Position numbers and translations under genes: made by a program. Shown here piece by piece: positions 35,101 to 42,737 of a stretch of DNA of 64,000 nucleotides. A model generated the notes under the pieces. It worked only from the letters and a program-made list of their open reading frames with translations. It did not search any database and was not told the DNA's origin. The stretch covers positions 1 through 64,000 of the forward strand of contig JAFGDP010000012.1 of assembly GCA_016932075.1 (NCBI GenBank), given 5' to 3'. This stretch comes from Chitinispirillaceae bacterium. GTDB taxonomy: Bacteria > Fibrobacterota > Chitinivibrionia > Chitinivibrionales > Chitinispirillaceae. Each line of letters opens with the position of its first letter. Positions within the stretch are counted from its first letter, which is position 1.

Positions 35101-36232
35101 CATGGTCAGGGCGGGATGGCCGTTTATCACGGCGAACCATCCCGAAGAATCGTGGATGTACGACCTTGTTACCCTGTACGTACAGGTCGTTGATACGAAC
35201 GGGATGATACACGCACTGGCATGCGAATGGGACGATGGTTCAGCCGATACGATACGGTATGCTTCCCCGCAGCAGGATGTTCGTGACACGCTTTCTCACC
35301 GGTACGTCAGTCACGGCACCCGGCAGGTGCGACTCACCGCAACCGACGATGACGGCCTGGCTTCGGTCCGCACCCTTACGATCACGGTCAATAAGGGCGC
35401 TCCGAGCGTCAGCGCCGCTGCGGACACGTTTGTATGGTATGACAATAAGGGCGGGTTCAGGGGGGATACCATCAATTTCCACGCAACCGCCGAAGACTCC
35501 AACGGCACCATCAGCCGGTATGTATGGATCCTCAGCGGCGCGCTTGACACCAGCGCCTCGGACACCGTGATAACCGCTGCGGACAGCCTCCTTATCGGCG
35601 CGGCAAACAGCGCGTTCTGGGCGGACCACGGACGCCTCAGACCTGATACGACGTACAAAGGCGCAGTGTTTGTTATTGACGATGACGGCCTGAAGTCCCT
35701 GCCTGATACGTTCTGCTATTACGTTGATGCGCCAAGATCCTTTTCGGTAGCCGCACAGGCAAGGGAGGGGCATTCAGGAGACAGAACCATCTATGAACTG
35801 ATTAATGCCAACGGCACCTCCTCGAATGACTCCCTGTTCATAACGATTCAGGACATCGCGCCCGGCGACACCAATTTTCTTTCCGTCAAAATCGACCTGG
35901 TGGTGGATTCCATTACCGATTTTGTGAATCCGGCGACCCCCTATGACGATTCTATTTCTGTTTCCAGCACACCGGGATTTTCGCTTCTGAAGCGTTTTAC
36001 CCCGAAACAGTCGAATCCGGGATTTTTTTGCGACACCTTGAGCAACAGGTGGCTGCTCATGTACCGGCCGCCTTCGTCCGATTTCAGTCCCTACAAGCAG
36101 CAGATACAGATACCCCAGCCATGGCTCTTTTTCCATGTACGGGTTTCTCTGCAGACGCGAACCGACGCGATCCAGACCGCCTCATCCCCCGTGCAATTGC
36201 GAATGAACAGTACGCTGCTGTTTGTGCCCTGA
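32135..36232 (+). CDS. Large Ig/PKD-like repeat lipoprotein (1365 residues)
   Basis: The ATG at 32135 opens a lipoprotein signal (LLTCALAIALITAC) with a good lipobox (LITAC). The rest is a chain of beta-sandwich repeats of about 90-100 residues with PKD/cadherin/Ig features such as VSVTDPAGLASP, LTATDDDGLASVRTLTITV, and a two-domain unit that occurs at least twice with the linker VVKNRPRIT or VVQNRPRIT and the ending SFSSPGKKTVSVTAIDAQGD or VFDSPGKKRFSVIVIDSLGD. No catalytic motif is seen. It is probably a cell-surface stalk or adhesin anchored by lipid. The longer open frame from 31775 is the other frame of the preceding gene and is not used. Confidence 0.82.
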   Translation: MNVRITGQLLTCALAIALITACIDRSLDVTDPDYPPDGYSITPQWSAVDTGNLRIIALYRIPFSLGKESFKTLTARFSRPDLLDTALFSKEFMDNRLALYFLAPGSCTLTLDGLHPNNRHTTVTTVLTAENPYRISGDTLLGVTETGRYCLLPRPEFDSTNLDLRTGWRLDTGSITPLEPGDTFTFAAVRPGSMTLSALLIDSVYGHTVAVDSLPLLFPGYRPSFDSVQVVTDTIVPGDRPRVRIFVNDRDSGSLSALMVSEIPRIWNDTFDLTGPLMYSSILTKKVPVRDTGCIRFSVSVTDPAGLASPIKSGSFTVKADPPLVRFVPDTTEIALLADMVQTLLVTATADTFVWNIDGEDTVTTSPLLQRIFITGSKKTANVSVYGIDRYGYRGPMASVRIVEETSPYDLRFTHVPGDSAYRDSANWTVVTSRTDRVHDNHAVFCWNIIRLGSGDTIGRFETAPQGDSGSTFRIAMLSDSGVNLDSIDLKVCVVLRDTLGPDHSSPLRIDSSRIRLFRPVITVGKIVPRGDSVAVGQEMTVRFIAQDVNRNGHIDSVFWKQSGIATVYALPADADSMAMRHASPGPVTILLWTRDNDGEISDTARIQLHVVKNRPRITSLIMSRPVVYALERCTLSVTIETGILRSPVQKTVWRCSDDSAADTVVHGLVLSLSFSSPGKKTVSVTAIDAQGDTSHIFTDTITIVSGRPTVIVADAPDSISTGMPATIIFALSDLKSLIDTVYWQDDEARAIHTIAIPCLDSSVTCTWQQPGTRTILLWARDRIGDMSDTVSAAIVVVQNRPRITGFHRPQGTVYSHLPCTVAVSAQPGFSQCRITAWCWDVPNDVSINDTITGDSSLSTVFDSPGKKRFSVIVIDSLGDSSAAFTDSIVVDPGLPRVTAVSFDTTGQGVFVNDQIHFTVSATDPNGSVNQYRVVLKKQGTDDSLLTQGSSSRLPCILPVGNDGVYSVIAYAMDDDSLWSAAFVHPRHLMVRAGWPFITANHPEESWMYDLVTLYVQVVDTNGMIHALACEWDDGSADTIRYASPQQDVRDTLSHRYVSHGTRQVRLTATDDDGLASVRTLTITVNKGAPSVSAAADTFVWYDNKGGFRGDTINFHATAEDSNGTISRYVWILSGALDTSASDTVITAADSLLIGAANSAFWADHGRLRPDTTYKGAVFVIDDDGLKSLPDTFCYYVDAPRSFSVAAQAREGHSGDRTIYELINANGTSSNDSLFITIQDIAPGDTNFLSVKIDLVVDSITDFVNPATPYDDSISVSSTPGFSLLKRFTPKQSNPGFFCDTLSNRWLLMYRPPSSDFSPYKQQIQIPQPWLFFHVRVSLQTRTDAIQTASSPVQLRMNSTLLFVP

Positions 36233-36234
36233 CA

Positions 36235-36322
36235 TGCCTTGCAGAAAAAAAACGGGAAGTCACGGCGCCGTTTCCATGTTCGATATTCAGATTCCGGCCG
36301 TAACATCCCGCTATACAAGGCA
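36235..36322. terminator. Long imperfect inverted repeat between convergent genes
   Basis: TGCCTTG (36235-36241) pairs with CAAGGCA (36316-36322), and inside it 36253-36266 pairs with 36297-36310 at 12 of 14 positions. A central GGCGCC lies in the loop region. It sits between the large lipoprotein and the degenerate receiver gene, which converge, so a bidirectional terminator is plausible, although there is no clear T-tract. Confidence 0.4.
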
Positions 36323-36329
36323 AAAACGC

Positions 36330-36689
36330 TTATCCTAAATGCTCAAGTATCTTGTCACGCACTTCGCTGAAACTGTACGGGATGCGAACCACATCATGTA
36401 TCCCGTCAAAGTGAAAAAGCTCTTTTTCCAGCTCACCCTTCCAGCTCGTGGTGATGAAAAACTTTATGTCTCTCCCGTTGTGTTCGCTTACCCAGCGTGC
36501 GATTCCCCTCCCGCTCATTGATCGCAGGCACAGGGAGGCAAAAACCGCATCAAAATGCGCCTGTTTTATCTTTTCAATACCAACCTCAGCGGATTCTGCT
36601 GTTACAACGTCACACCCCAGCCGTAAAAGACATTTCCCCAAGCTGTCTCTCAACTCTTGATTGTCATCAATAACAAGGATATTAAACAT
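36330..36689 (-). CDS. Stand-alone degenerate receiver domain
   Basis: A 119-residue CheY-like single domain. The acidic pair D8-D9 is present (LVIDDN), and FFITTSW supplies the conserved Thr. At the phospho-acceptor position (FDAVFAS52LCLRSMSG, compare DxxLxDxxLPxMSG) the Asp is Ser, and the conserved Lys before the cis-Pro is not in place (VRIPYS). It therefore cannot be phosphorylated in the usual way. Such pseudo-receivers act as constitutive or ligand-responsive binding modules. It is monocistronic, with a poor ribosome site and an AT-rich, gene-free region (36690-36917) upstream. Confidence 0.85.
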   Translation of the reverse strand: MFNILVIDDNQELRDSLGKCLLRLGCDVVTAESAEVGIEKIKQAHFDAVFASLCLRSMSGRGIARWVSEHNGRDIKFFITTSWKGELEKELFHFDGIHDVVRIPYSFSEVRDKILEHLG

Positions 36690-36917
36690 AATACGCTTTA
36701 TTATTAATAGCTATAACCGTGCCAAATTCCAAAAACTTATACTATTTTTAGCATTTCAGTTAATTAAGAAAACCCGCCTCTTAAGTCATGAATTGTTTAC
36801 GGTATGGTAATTTATCGACATCGCAGTAATTTTTACCGAATACAGGCAAAACAACATTTTTGTAGCAGTATTTTAAATTAGAGATGAGTTAATGATTCAG
36901 GAGTGGTTCAGGGATTG

Positions 36918-37928
36918 TTATAGTTCATGTATTTGAAGCGGTTTGTGATGGTTCAGATGATCCCTGTTAAAATACTGGATCACAATGCACTCTGTCCGTT
37001 TTCCCGGATCAATGTTGATGATGAAACGGTCGATTAGGCGCCGAACCATATAGAGCCCTCTCCCATGCTCTTCATTTTCCCGGCCAGTAATATCGCTCTG
37101 GTCCAACCACCGCAATGCGTCAACCTTTTTCAGATTCCCCTTGGGGTCCTCAACCGACACCCCTATTTTTTCAGCATCGGAAGCCCATGTCACTTTTATC
37201 ATCTGTCTGGGTGCGATGGTGATATCCGCACGCCAGTACTCCCGCGGTATTCCCGTGAGCTGCAGCACGCCGTGAAACACGGCGTTTGATATCAGCTCAT
37301 CGATCGCCATCTGAAGGAACAATTCATCGCATCCCTTGCACTCTTTTAAAATCAATGAACAGACCTCTTGGCACCGGGCATAGCTGTCAACCTCGAGCCG
37401 GTGCATCTGACCCTGGAAGAAATAGCGCTCGAGTCCGAAAATATCGCCGGTAAGGATCGACTTGACATAAGAATCAACCTCCTTGAGGCTGAAATCGGGT
37501 CCCTTTACCAGGATATTGCCGATATTATGCTTGCGGATGAGCGTCAGATACTCGTCGATGTTGTACCCGGTCATGAGAACAAGCTTTATCCGCGGATACT
37601 GTTCCTTGACCACCCGCAGAAGCTCAATTCCGTCCATGACCGGCATGCGGATGTCGGAAATCACAATATCCGGCTCCTGCTCCGCGATACGGGTCAATGC
37701 TTCCACGCCGTTGTATGCGCAACGTGTTATGTAATTTCTACTGCTGAAAAAAGCCTCCAGGAGCTGGCAGATGACCTGCTCGTCATCAACGACGAGGACG
37801 GAATACGGTCTGACGCGTTTTGTCCGGCGGGAAGGGGTGGAATGTTTGGAAACTGGCCGATGGCCGGAGGCTTGGTCGTCAAAGACCCTCCGACCGTTCC
37901 GTTCCAGTTGCAGAGCATGCGCGCCCAC
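36918..37928 (-). CDS. Receiver domain fused to RsbW-type anti-sigma/serine kinase domain
   Basis: A 336-residue protein. The receiver (about 40-165) has DDE, phospho-acceptor Asp in VISDIRMPVMDG, Thr in LMTGY and Lys in ILVKGPDF. The C-terminal GHKL/HATPase_c_2 domain (about 200-330) has the N-box MAIDELISNAVFHG, the G1 region VEDPKGN and the G2 box EEHGRGLYMV, as in RsbW/SpoIIAB kinases. So phosphorylation by a histidine kinase should control an anti-sigma or partner-switching activity. I choose the GTG at 37928, with AAGGAG six nt upstream, over the ATG at 38048, whose 40 extra residues look non-coding. It diverges from a STAS-domain membrane protein. Confidence 0.85.
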   Translation of the reverse strand: MGAHALQLERNGRRVFDDQASGHRPVSKHSTPSRRTKRVRPYSVLVVDDEQVICQLLEAFFSSRNYITRCAYNGVEALTRIAEQEPDIVISDIRMPVMDGIELLRVVKEQYPRIKLVLMTGYNIDEYLTLIRKHNIGNILVKGPDFSLKEVDSYVKSILTGDIFGLERYFFQGQMHRLEVDSYARCQEVCSLILKECKGCDELFLQMAIDELISNAVFHGVLQLTGIPREYWRADITIAPRQMIKVTWASDAEKIGVSVEDPKGNLKKVDALRWLDQSDITGRENEEHGRGLYMVRRLIDRFIINIDPGKRTECIVIQYFNRDHLNHHKPLQIHEL

Positions 37929-38125
37929 AGGGTACTCCTTGTCTCGTGACCAATGCCCTAGTATAATATCTATTTGAACATGCTTGAGGCAAGTGCCATT
38001 TTGGAAATTTTCACGGTAGCGTGGACGGTCCGGACACCATATTATCACCTTCTTTCTCTTGCAGAAAACCTGCCGGGAACGTACTATATGCAGTGACGGC
38101 GCCGCTGTTTACGCGCTGCCGCGTC

Positions 38126-38947
38126 ATGGTCATTTATTCCGGAGCAGATCAAAACGTGTCCATCGTTACCCTCTTTGTCGCAATACTGGGCGTGCTGTTC
38201 ATTTCCATCGTGATTACTGTCATCAACTGGATTTTTCAATCGCGTCTCTCCGCCCGTATCACCCTGCTTGAAAAAGAGCTTGAGAAAAAAACCCTTGAAT
38301 TCGATACGCTGAGAAAGGAGCGGGGCGGGCAGCCGGCCCAATCCGAGCCCCGGCCGTTCATCGATGTACCTGCGCAGGCTGATATGCCGCTTGAACAAGA
38401 AAGCATCGATGACGGCTCTATAAAAATATTCCGTAACGTGCGCGGGACGTTCGCCCCGGCAATCGAAGAGTCGGTCGAAGCAACACACGTCGACGATACG
38501 GATAGCGGAATCCAGGGATGGCAACATGCCATCGACCGCGACGATACCGGATACGCCTCCTACACCGCAGACCAGAATGCCAGGCAAGACAGCACCTGTG
38601 GAATGCAGGACCAGACCGCTCCTTCCCTGAGGCCTGTTACACCCGGGCACGCACAAGCAGCCCGGGAATCTTTCGTTGCCATCCCTCTGCTCGCAGCGTC
38701 CGGACAGGGCGCTGATTTCAATCTTCTCTACCAACAATTGTGCGAAATCCTGAATGCACCCCTTAAGCAAAATCTTGCCTTTGACTGCGGTGGAATACAA
38801 TTTTTAAGCGGTCCTGAACTTGAATACCTGGAAAAAATCCACCAATCGCTTGCCGCGCAGAACCGGCCCCTTGCGCTCATTAATTGCTCAAGCAGCCTGG
38901 CAGCACTGTTGCGGCAGCGCCCAAATCTTGCATCGCTTGTCAGGTAA
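38126..38947 (+). CDS. Membrane-anchored protein with coiled coil and C-terminal STAS-like domain
   Basis: A 274-residue protein. One N-terminal membrane span (VSIVTLFVAILGVLFISIVITVINW) is followed by a coiled coil (RITLLEKELEKKTLEFDTLRKE), a long low-complexity acidic linker and a C-terminal STAS-like fold: LNAPLKQNLAFDCGGIQFLSGPELEYLEKIH and ALINCSSSLAALLRQRPNLASLV. STAS domains are the usual partners of RsbW kinases. The Ser that RsbW would phosphorylate is in the right zone (LSGPEL). The start is uncertain: ATG 38126 has no clear ribosome site. It is followed 5 nt later by tsaD and diverges from the receiver-RsbW gene. Confidence 0.65.
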   Translation: MVIYSGADQNVSIVTLFVAILGVLFISIVITVINWIFQSRLSARITLLEKELEKKTLEFDTLRKERGGQPAQSEPRPFIDVPAQADMPLEQESIDDGSIKIFRNVRGTFAPAIEESVEATHVDDTDSGIQGWQHAIDRDDTGYASYTADQNARQDSTCGMQDQTAPSLRPVTPGHAQAARESFVAIPLLAASGQGADFNLLYQQLCEILNAPLKQNLAFDCGGIQFLSGPELEYLEKIHQSLAAQNRPLALINCSSSLAALLRQRPNLASLVR

Positions 38948-38952
38948 CCGCA

Positions 38953-39936
38953 ATGGTGACGCTGGGGATTGAAACGTCGTGCGACGAGACCGGGATCGCA
39001 CTGCTCGATCACGACCGGATTATCGCAAATGCCGTGTATTCACAGTACGAGCATACCCGCTTCGGCGGCGTCGTGCCTGAAATTGCCTCTCGCGCCCACC
39101 TTGAAAAGATCGAAACCCTTGTAACAACGGCGCTGAACAATTCTGCGGTTGCGATAAAAGACATCGACGCCATCGCGGTAACGGACAGTCCCGGCCTTGC
39201 AGGGGCGCTTCTCATCGGCATCAGCTTTGCCCTAGGCCTGCATATGCGCAACCGCATACCAGTAACAGGCGTCAACCATCTCGAAGGTCATATCTGTTCA
39301 ATCCTCCTGTCACACCCGGGCATTGCCATGCCGTTTCTCGCCCTTGTTGTCTCAGGCGGCCATACCGCCATCTACCGAGTGGATGCGATCGGCAGCTACA
39401 TCTGCCTTGGGCAGACCGTTGACGATGCTGCAGGAGAAGCGTTCGACAAGGTCGGAAAGATGATCGGCTTTCCCTATCCTGCCGGGAGAGCAATTGAAGC
39501 CGAAGCCCAAAAAGCGCACGATGGCGACCCGATTCCTTTCCCTATCGCCCGCTTTGACGGGGAAAGCCTTGACTTCAGCTTTTCAGGACTCAAAACCGCC
39601 GTCAAATACCATATCGCCCGAAAAGGCGAATCATACGCGCAAGCCATGCGGCCGCGGATCTGCAGGGATTTCCAGGAGGCGGTTGTGACCTCGCTCGTGC
39701 AGAACTGCTGTGAAGCTTCGCGCCGGACCGGCATACAAAGAGTCGCGCTCGTCGGCGGCGTGGCATGCAACAATAGACTTCGCGAGGAGATGAAGAACCG
39801 TCTCGGCGATGGCGTTTGTTTTCCGGACCCTGCGCTCTGCGCCGACAACGGCGCCATGATCGCCTGCGCAGGCGCGAAAAGGTTTGAGCTCAATCTGACC
39901 CGGTTTCCGCATATGCAACCGGGCGGATCACTTTGA
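38953..39936 (+). CDS. tsaD: tRNA N6-threonylcarbamoyladenosine transferase TsaD
   Basis: Universal enzyme that, with TsaB and TsaE, transfers the threonylcarbamoyl group to A37 of ANN-decoding tRNAs. It has 327 residues; the family is 330-345. The ASKHA core opens GIETSCDETGIAL. The metal ligands are H109 and H113 (NHLEGH), the phosphate loop is SGGHT (134-138), DDAAGEAFDKVGKMIG follows, and the C-terminal GGVACNNRLRE and DNGAMIACAG carry the last metal and nucleotide contacts. A 69-nt longer frame into the preceding gene is ignored because it would precede the conserved N-terminus. Confidence 0.97.
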   Translation: MVTLGIETSCDETGIALLDHDRIIANAVYSQYEHTRFGGVVPEIASRAHLEKIETLVTTALNNSAVAIKDIDAIAVTDSPGLAGALLIGISFALGLHMRNRIPVTGVNHLEGHICSILLSHPGIAMPFLALVVSGGHTAIYRVDAIGSYICLGQTVDDAAGEAFDKVGKMIGFPYPAGRAIEAEAQKAHDGDPIPFPIARFDGESLDFSFSGLKTAVKYHIARKGESYAQAMRPRICRDFQEAVVTSLVQNCCEASRRTGIQRVALVGGVACNNRLREEMKNRLGDGVCFPDPALCADNGAMIACAGAKRFELNLTRFPHMQPGGSL

Positions 39937-39951
39937 TTCCAGGAGAAAGGT

Positions 39952-40110
39952 ATGATTTATCTGCTTCTTGGCTTTGCGCTGCTGGCATGCGCGTTCCTGT
40001 TCATGATCCTGGTCCATTTCCTGTCCATGGAAAAAAACATCAACGAACTCAATGAGCGGATTGAAGTCCATGTGAAAAATTTTTATTCGCGTGGAGATAG
40101 GCTGGCATAG
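39952..40110 (+). CDS. Small single-span membrane protein (52 residues)
   Basis: A short gene with an excellent ribosome site (AGGAGAAAGG) starting 15 nt after the tsaD stop. It encodes one hydrophobic helix (MIYLLLGFALLACAFLFMIL) followed by a cytoplasmic amphipathic coiled stretch (SMEKNINELNERIEVHVKNF). The layout resembles small septum- or transporter-associated membrane peptides, but I recognise no family. It is almost certainly translated together with tsaD. Downstream, 40111-40265 has only a weak GC stem (CCCGC/GCGGG near 40185) before the convergent GH65 gene. Confidence 0.65.
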   Translation: MIYLLLGFALLACAFLFMILVHFLSMEKNINELNERIEVHVKNFYSRGDRLA

Positions 40111-40265
40111 CAGCATCAGCCCTTGACTCATGATCAAACCTCCTGATTCCCGGCATACATCAAAATAGCGGAATCCCCTTTCCCCGCAATACAGCGGGCG
40201 CATCAGCAGGGGCCGCGTATTGCGAGTGTTAACCGGCAAGACGATTCATGACACCATACGAGCTT

Positions 40266-42737
40266 CTATGGAGGAACTGCAGACAAGTCATACTGGGTAT
40301 CGTCTATCCTGTCCGCACCTGCGGCATCAGCCTGTTGCTGCGGCAGGTCACAGGCGAATGTCCCGCCCGATGGTATGAGGTGCGGCGTTCCGAACACGGT
40401 CACGGGCACCGGCTCAGGCCCGCGTTCGTCCACGCGCAGCTCAAAACGGTCCTTGCGAATGTCCAGCTCAAACCAGCGGCCGTGGTGCCGCAGGTTGAGC
40501 TTGAGGCTGTCCATGGCCTCGGGCAGTCGCGGGTAAAAGGCTATGACCCAGCGCGTAGTGTCCACGCCCGCATAGTGACGGAGCATTGCAACCACGGTGC
40601 CGGCCATGGCGCCGAGGTGGATGCCTTCCGGCGTGGTCCCGCCCTGCACGTCCGCCACGTCGGCACGCAGGGCATCGCGAAAGAGTTCCCAGCCGGCTGA
40701 CCGGTCGAAGCGGTCGAGCACTGCCGCGTGGACCACCTTGCTGAGTGTTGAGCCGTGCGTCGTACGCGCACGGTAATACTCAATGGTCCGGCGTATTACG
40801 TCATCGTCAAAGGGATACCCCAGACGCTTGAAGATGCGGCGCAGCCCTTTGCGCGTCATTAGATAGAACAGCATCAGCACATCGGCCTGCTTCGAGACCT
40901 GGTAATGGTCCGGGCTGTCGCCTTCCGCCTTCAGGATGCGGTCCAGCCGCGCGATCGAACCGTACTTCTTGCGCAATCCTTCCCAGTCCAGCTCATCCAG
41001 CTTGTCATAACCTTCGAACTGGCTGATGACGTCCTCTCCATGATAGGGCACGGTCATGCGGCAATCGACCTTGCGCCAAGTATCAATCTCCTCATCGGAA
41101 AGGGAGATGCGCTCCTTGATCTCCCTGCGCCGCTCCGGCGGGAGCAAGTCAAGAATATCGAGCGCGCGATCCAAAAGCCAGACGACCATCACGTTCGTAT
41201 AGGTGTTGTTCCTGAGTCCTGCTTCGTCCGAATCAGGATACTTCTCATGGTACTCGTCCGGCCCCATGACTCCCCGGATCTCATAGCGTCCGGTCTGGGC
41301 GTTGAACGTCGTCATGCTGTAAAAGAAACGCGCGATCTCCAGCACCATCTCTGCGCCGTACTTGAATATGAACTCGCGATCCCCGCTCACCAGGTAGTAC
41401 TCCCAGACATTGTAGGCGATCGCCACGTTGACGTGACGCTGGTTGCGGCTGTGGTCAGGGTCCCACTTGCCTGATTTCGGATTGAGGTGCACGCTCTGCG
41501 TCTCCTCCTGGCCATTGCTCCCGCTCTGCCAGGGGTACATTGCCCCGCGAAAGCCCGCCTCCCTGGCCAGGCGGCGTGCTGCATTGAGCCGTCGAAAGCG
41601 ATAGAGCAGCAGGGCGCGCGTAATCTCCGGAATGCGCAAATTATAGAAGGGAAAGATGAACAGCTCGTCCCAGAAGATGTGCCCGCGGTAGGCTTCGCCG
41701 TGCCAGCCACGCGCCGGCACGCCCACGTCGAGGCCGATGCTGTTCGCGCACACGGTCTGCAGCAGATGGAAGATGTGCAGGCGAAGGATCATCTGCTCCT
41801 CGCCGGCAGGCTGGATCTCCAGGTCGCAGCGGCGCCAAAGGTGTGCCCAGGCGAGACGCTGCGACGCAAGCATTTCATCGAACCGGCCCACCTGCGCCAC
41901 TGCGTCCCGCGCCTCCATTCCGCATTCGCTGATCGCCTGGTCGCGCGAAGTGTACAAGGCCAGGACCTTTTCAATCGTGATCGACTGGCCTTGGCCAGCC
42001 TCCACTGCAAGCTCCCGGGCCACCAGTTCATCGTCCACCAGCGTGCGGCAGTGCACTGAAACCGGCTTATCCCCTTTGTAGATACGGGTCCGCGCTGCCT
42101 GGGCCATCTCGATTCTGGATTGGACAGTCCTGACACGCAGGAACATTGACTCGTCATTGACCGGACTGCGCTCGATGACCTCCAGGTGTTTTGAATTGAG
42201 CTGGCGGTAGCGCGCCACGCCTGCGTTTATGACAGACCCGTCAAGGGCCGAATGGACGGTCAGCAAACCTGACCAATTCTCCGGAGTGATTCTGACTTCA
42301 AGCGCTGCCAGGTGCGGATACTCCATGTGCACCAACCTGCGGCTGGCTACCGAGGTCTCACGCCCCAAACGATCGCGGTAACGGAACGTGCGCATGAGCA
42401 GGCCGCTGCGCATGTCCAATTCCTGGCGATAGGCAAGGAGCTGCGCCTTTTCCAGATCAAACCAGTGGCCCTCACCATCGCCTGCGCGGAACTTGAGCAC
42501 GAGCCAGTTCGGGAAGTTGACCAGGTCCTCGTTGATAATCGTCCGGTCGGCGACCCGGCTCGGCAGACGGTTGTACCCTCCCGCAAGATACGTGCCCGGG
42601 TAATGCACGTCATCCGCAGGGGATTCCTCGGCAGCGCCGCGCGTGGCAAAGTAGCCGTTGCCAAGCGTGCAAAGCGCCTCGCGCAGCGGTTCCTGCTTCG
42701 GGTCATAGCCCTCGTAAACGAGCGTCCAGTCTTTCAT
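40266..42737 (-). CDS. GH65 disaccharide phosphorylase, probably trehalose/trehalose-phosphate type
   Basis: An 823-residue cytoplasmic enzyme of the GH65 family, which splits trehalose, maltose, kojibiose or related alpha-glucosides with phosphate to give beta-glucose-1-phosphate. The N-terminal beta-sandwich (opening EGYDPKQEPLREALCTLGNGYFATRG, about 1-290) precedes the (alpha/alpha)6 barrel with WHGEAYRGHIFWDELF, PWQSGSNGQEET and the general acid E495 in GPDEYHEKY. A phosphate-binding segment THGSTLSKVVHA and the C-terminal beta-sheet complete it. Its start overlaps the stop of the phosphoglucomutase/trehalose-phosphatase fusion by 4 nt. The two enzymes together suggest trehalose or trehalose-6-phosphate recycling. 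The exact disaccharide is an inference. Confidence 0.9.
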   Translation of the reverse strand: MKDWTLVYEGYDPKQEPLREALCTLGNGYFATRGAAEESPADDVHYPGTYLAGGYNRLPSRVADRTIINEDLVNFPNWLVLKFRAGDGEGHWFDLEKAQLLAYRQELDMRSGLLMRTFRYRDRLGRETSVASRRLVHMEYPHLAALEVRITPENWSGLLTVHSALDGSVINAGVARYRQLNSKHLEVIERSPVNDESMFLRVRTVQSRIEMAQAARTRIYKGDKPVSVHCRTLVDDELVARELAVEAGQGQSITIEKVLALYTSRDQAISECGMEARDAVAQVGRFDEMLASQRLAWAHLWRRCDLEIQPAGEEQMILRLHIFHLLQTVCANSIGLDVGVPARGWHGEAYRGHIFWDELFIFPFYNLRIPEITRALLLYRFRRLNAARRLAREAGFRGAMYPWQSGSNGQEETQSVHLNPKSGKWDPDHSRNQRHVNVAIAYNVWEYYLVSGDREFIFKYGAEMVLEIARFFYSMTTFNAQTGRYEIRGVMGPDEYHEKYPDSDEAGLRNNTYTNVMVVWLLDRALDILDLLPPERRREIKERISLSDEEIDTWRKVDCRMTVPYHGEDVISQFEGYDKLDELDWEGLRKKYGSIARLDRILKAEGDSPDHYQVSKQADVLMLFYLMTRKGLRRIFKRLGYPFDDDVIRRTIEYYRARTTHGSTLSKVVHAAVLDRFDRSAGWELFRDALRADVADVQGGTTPEGIHLGAMAGTVVAMLRHYAGVDTTRWVIAFYPRLPEAMDSLKLNLRHHGRWFELDIRKDRFELRVDERGPEPVPVTVFGTPHLIPSGGTFACDLPQQQADAAGADRIDDTQYDLSAVPP

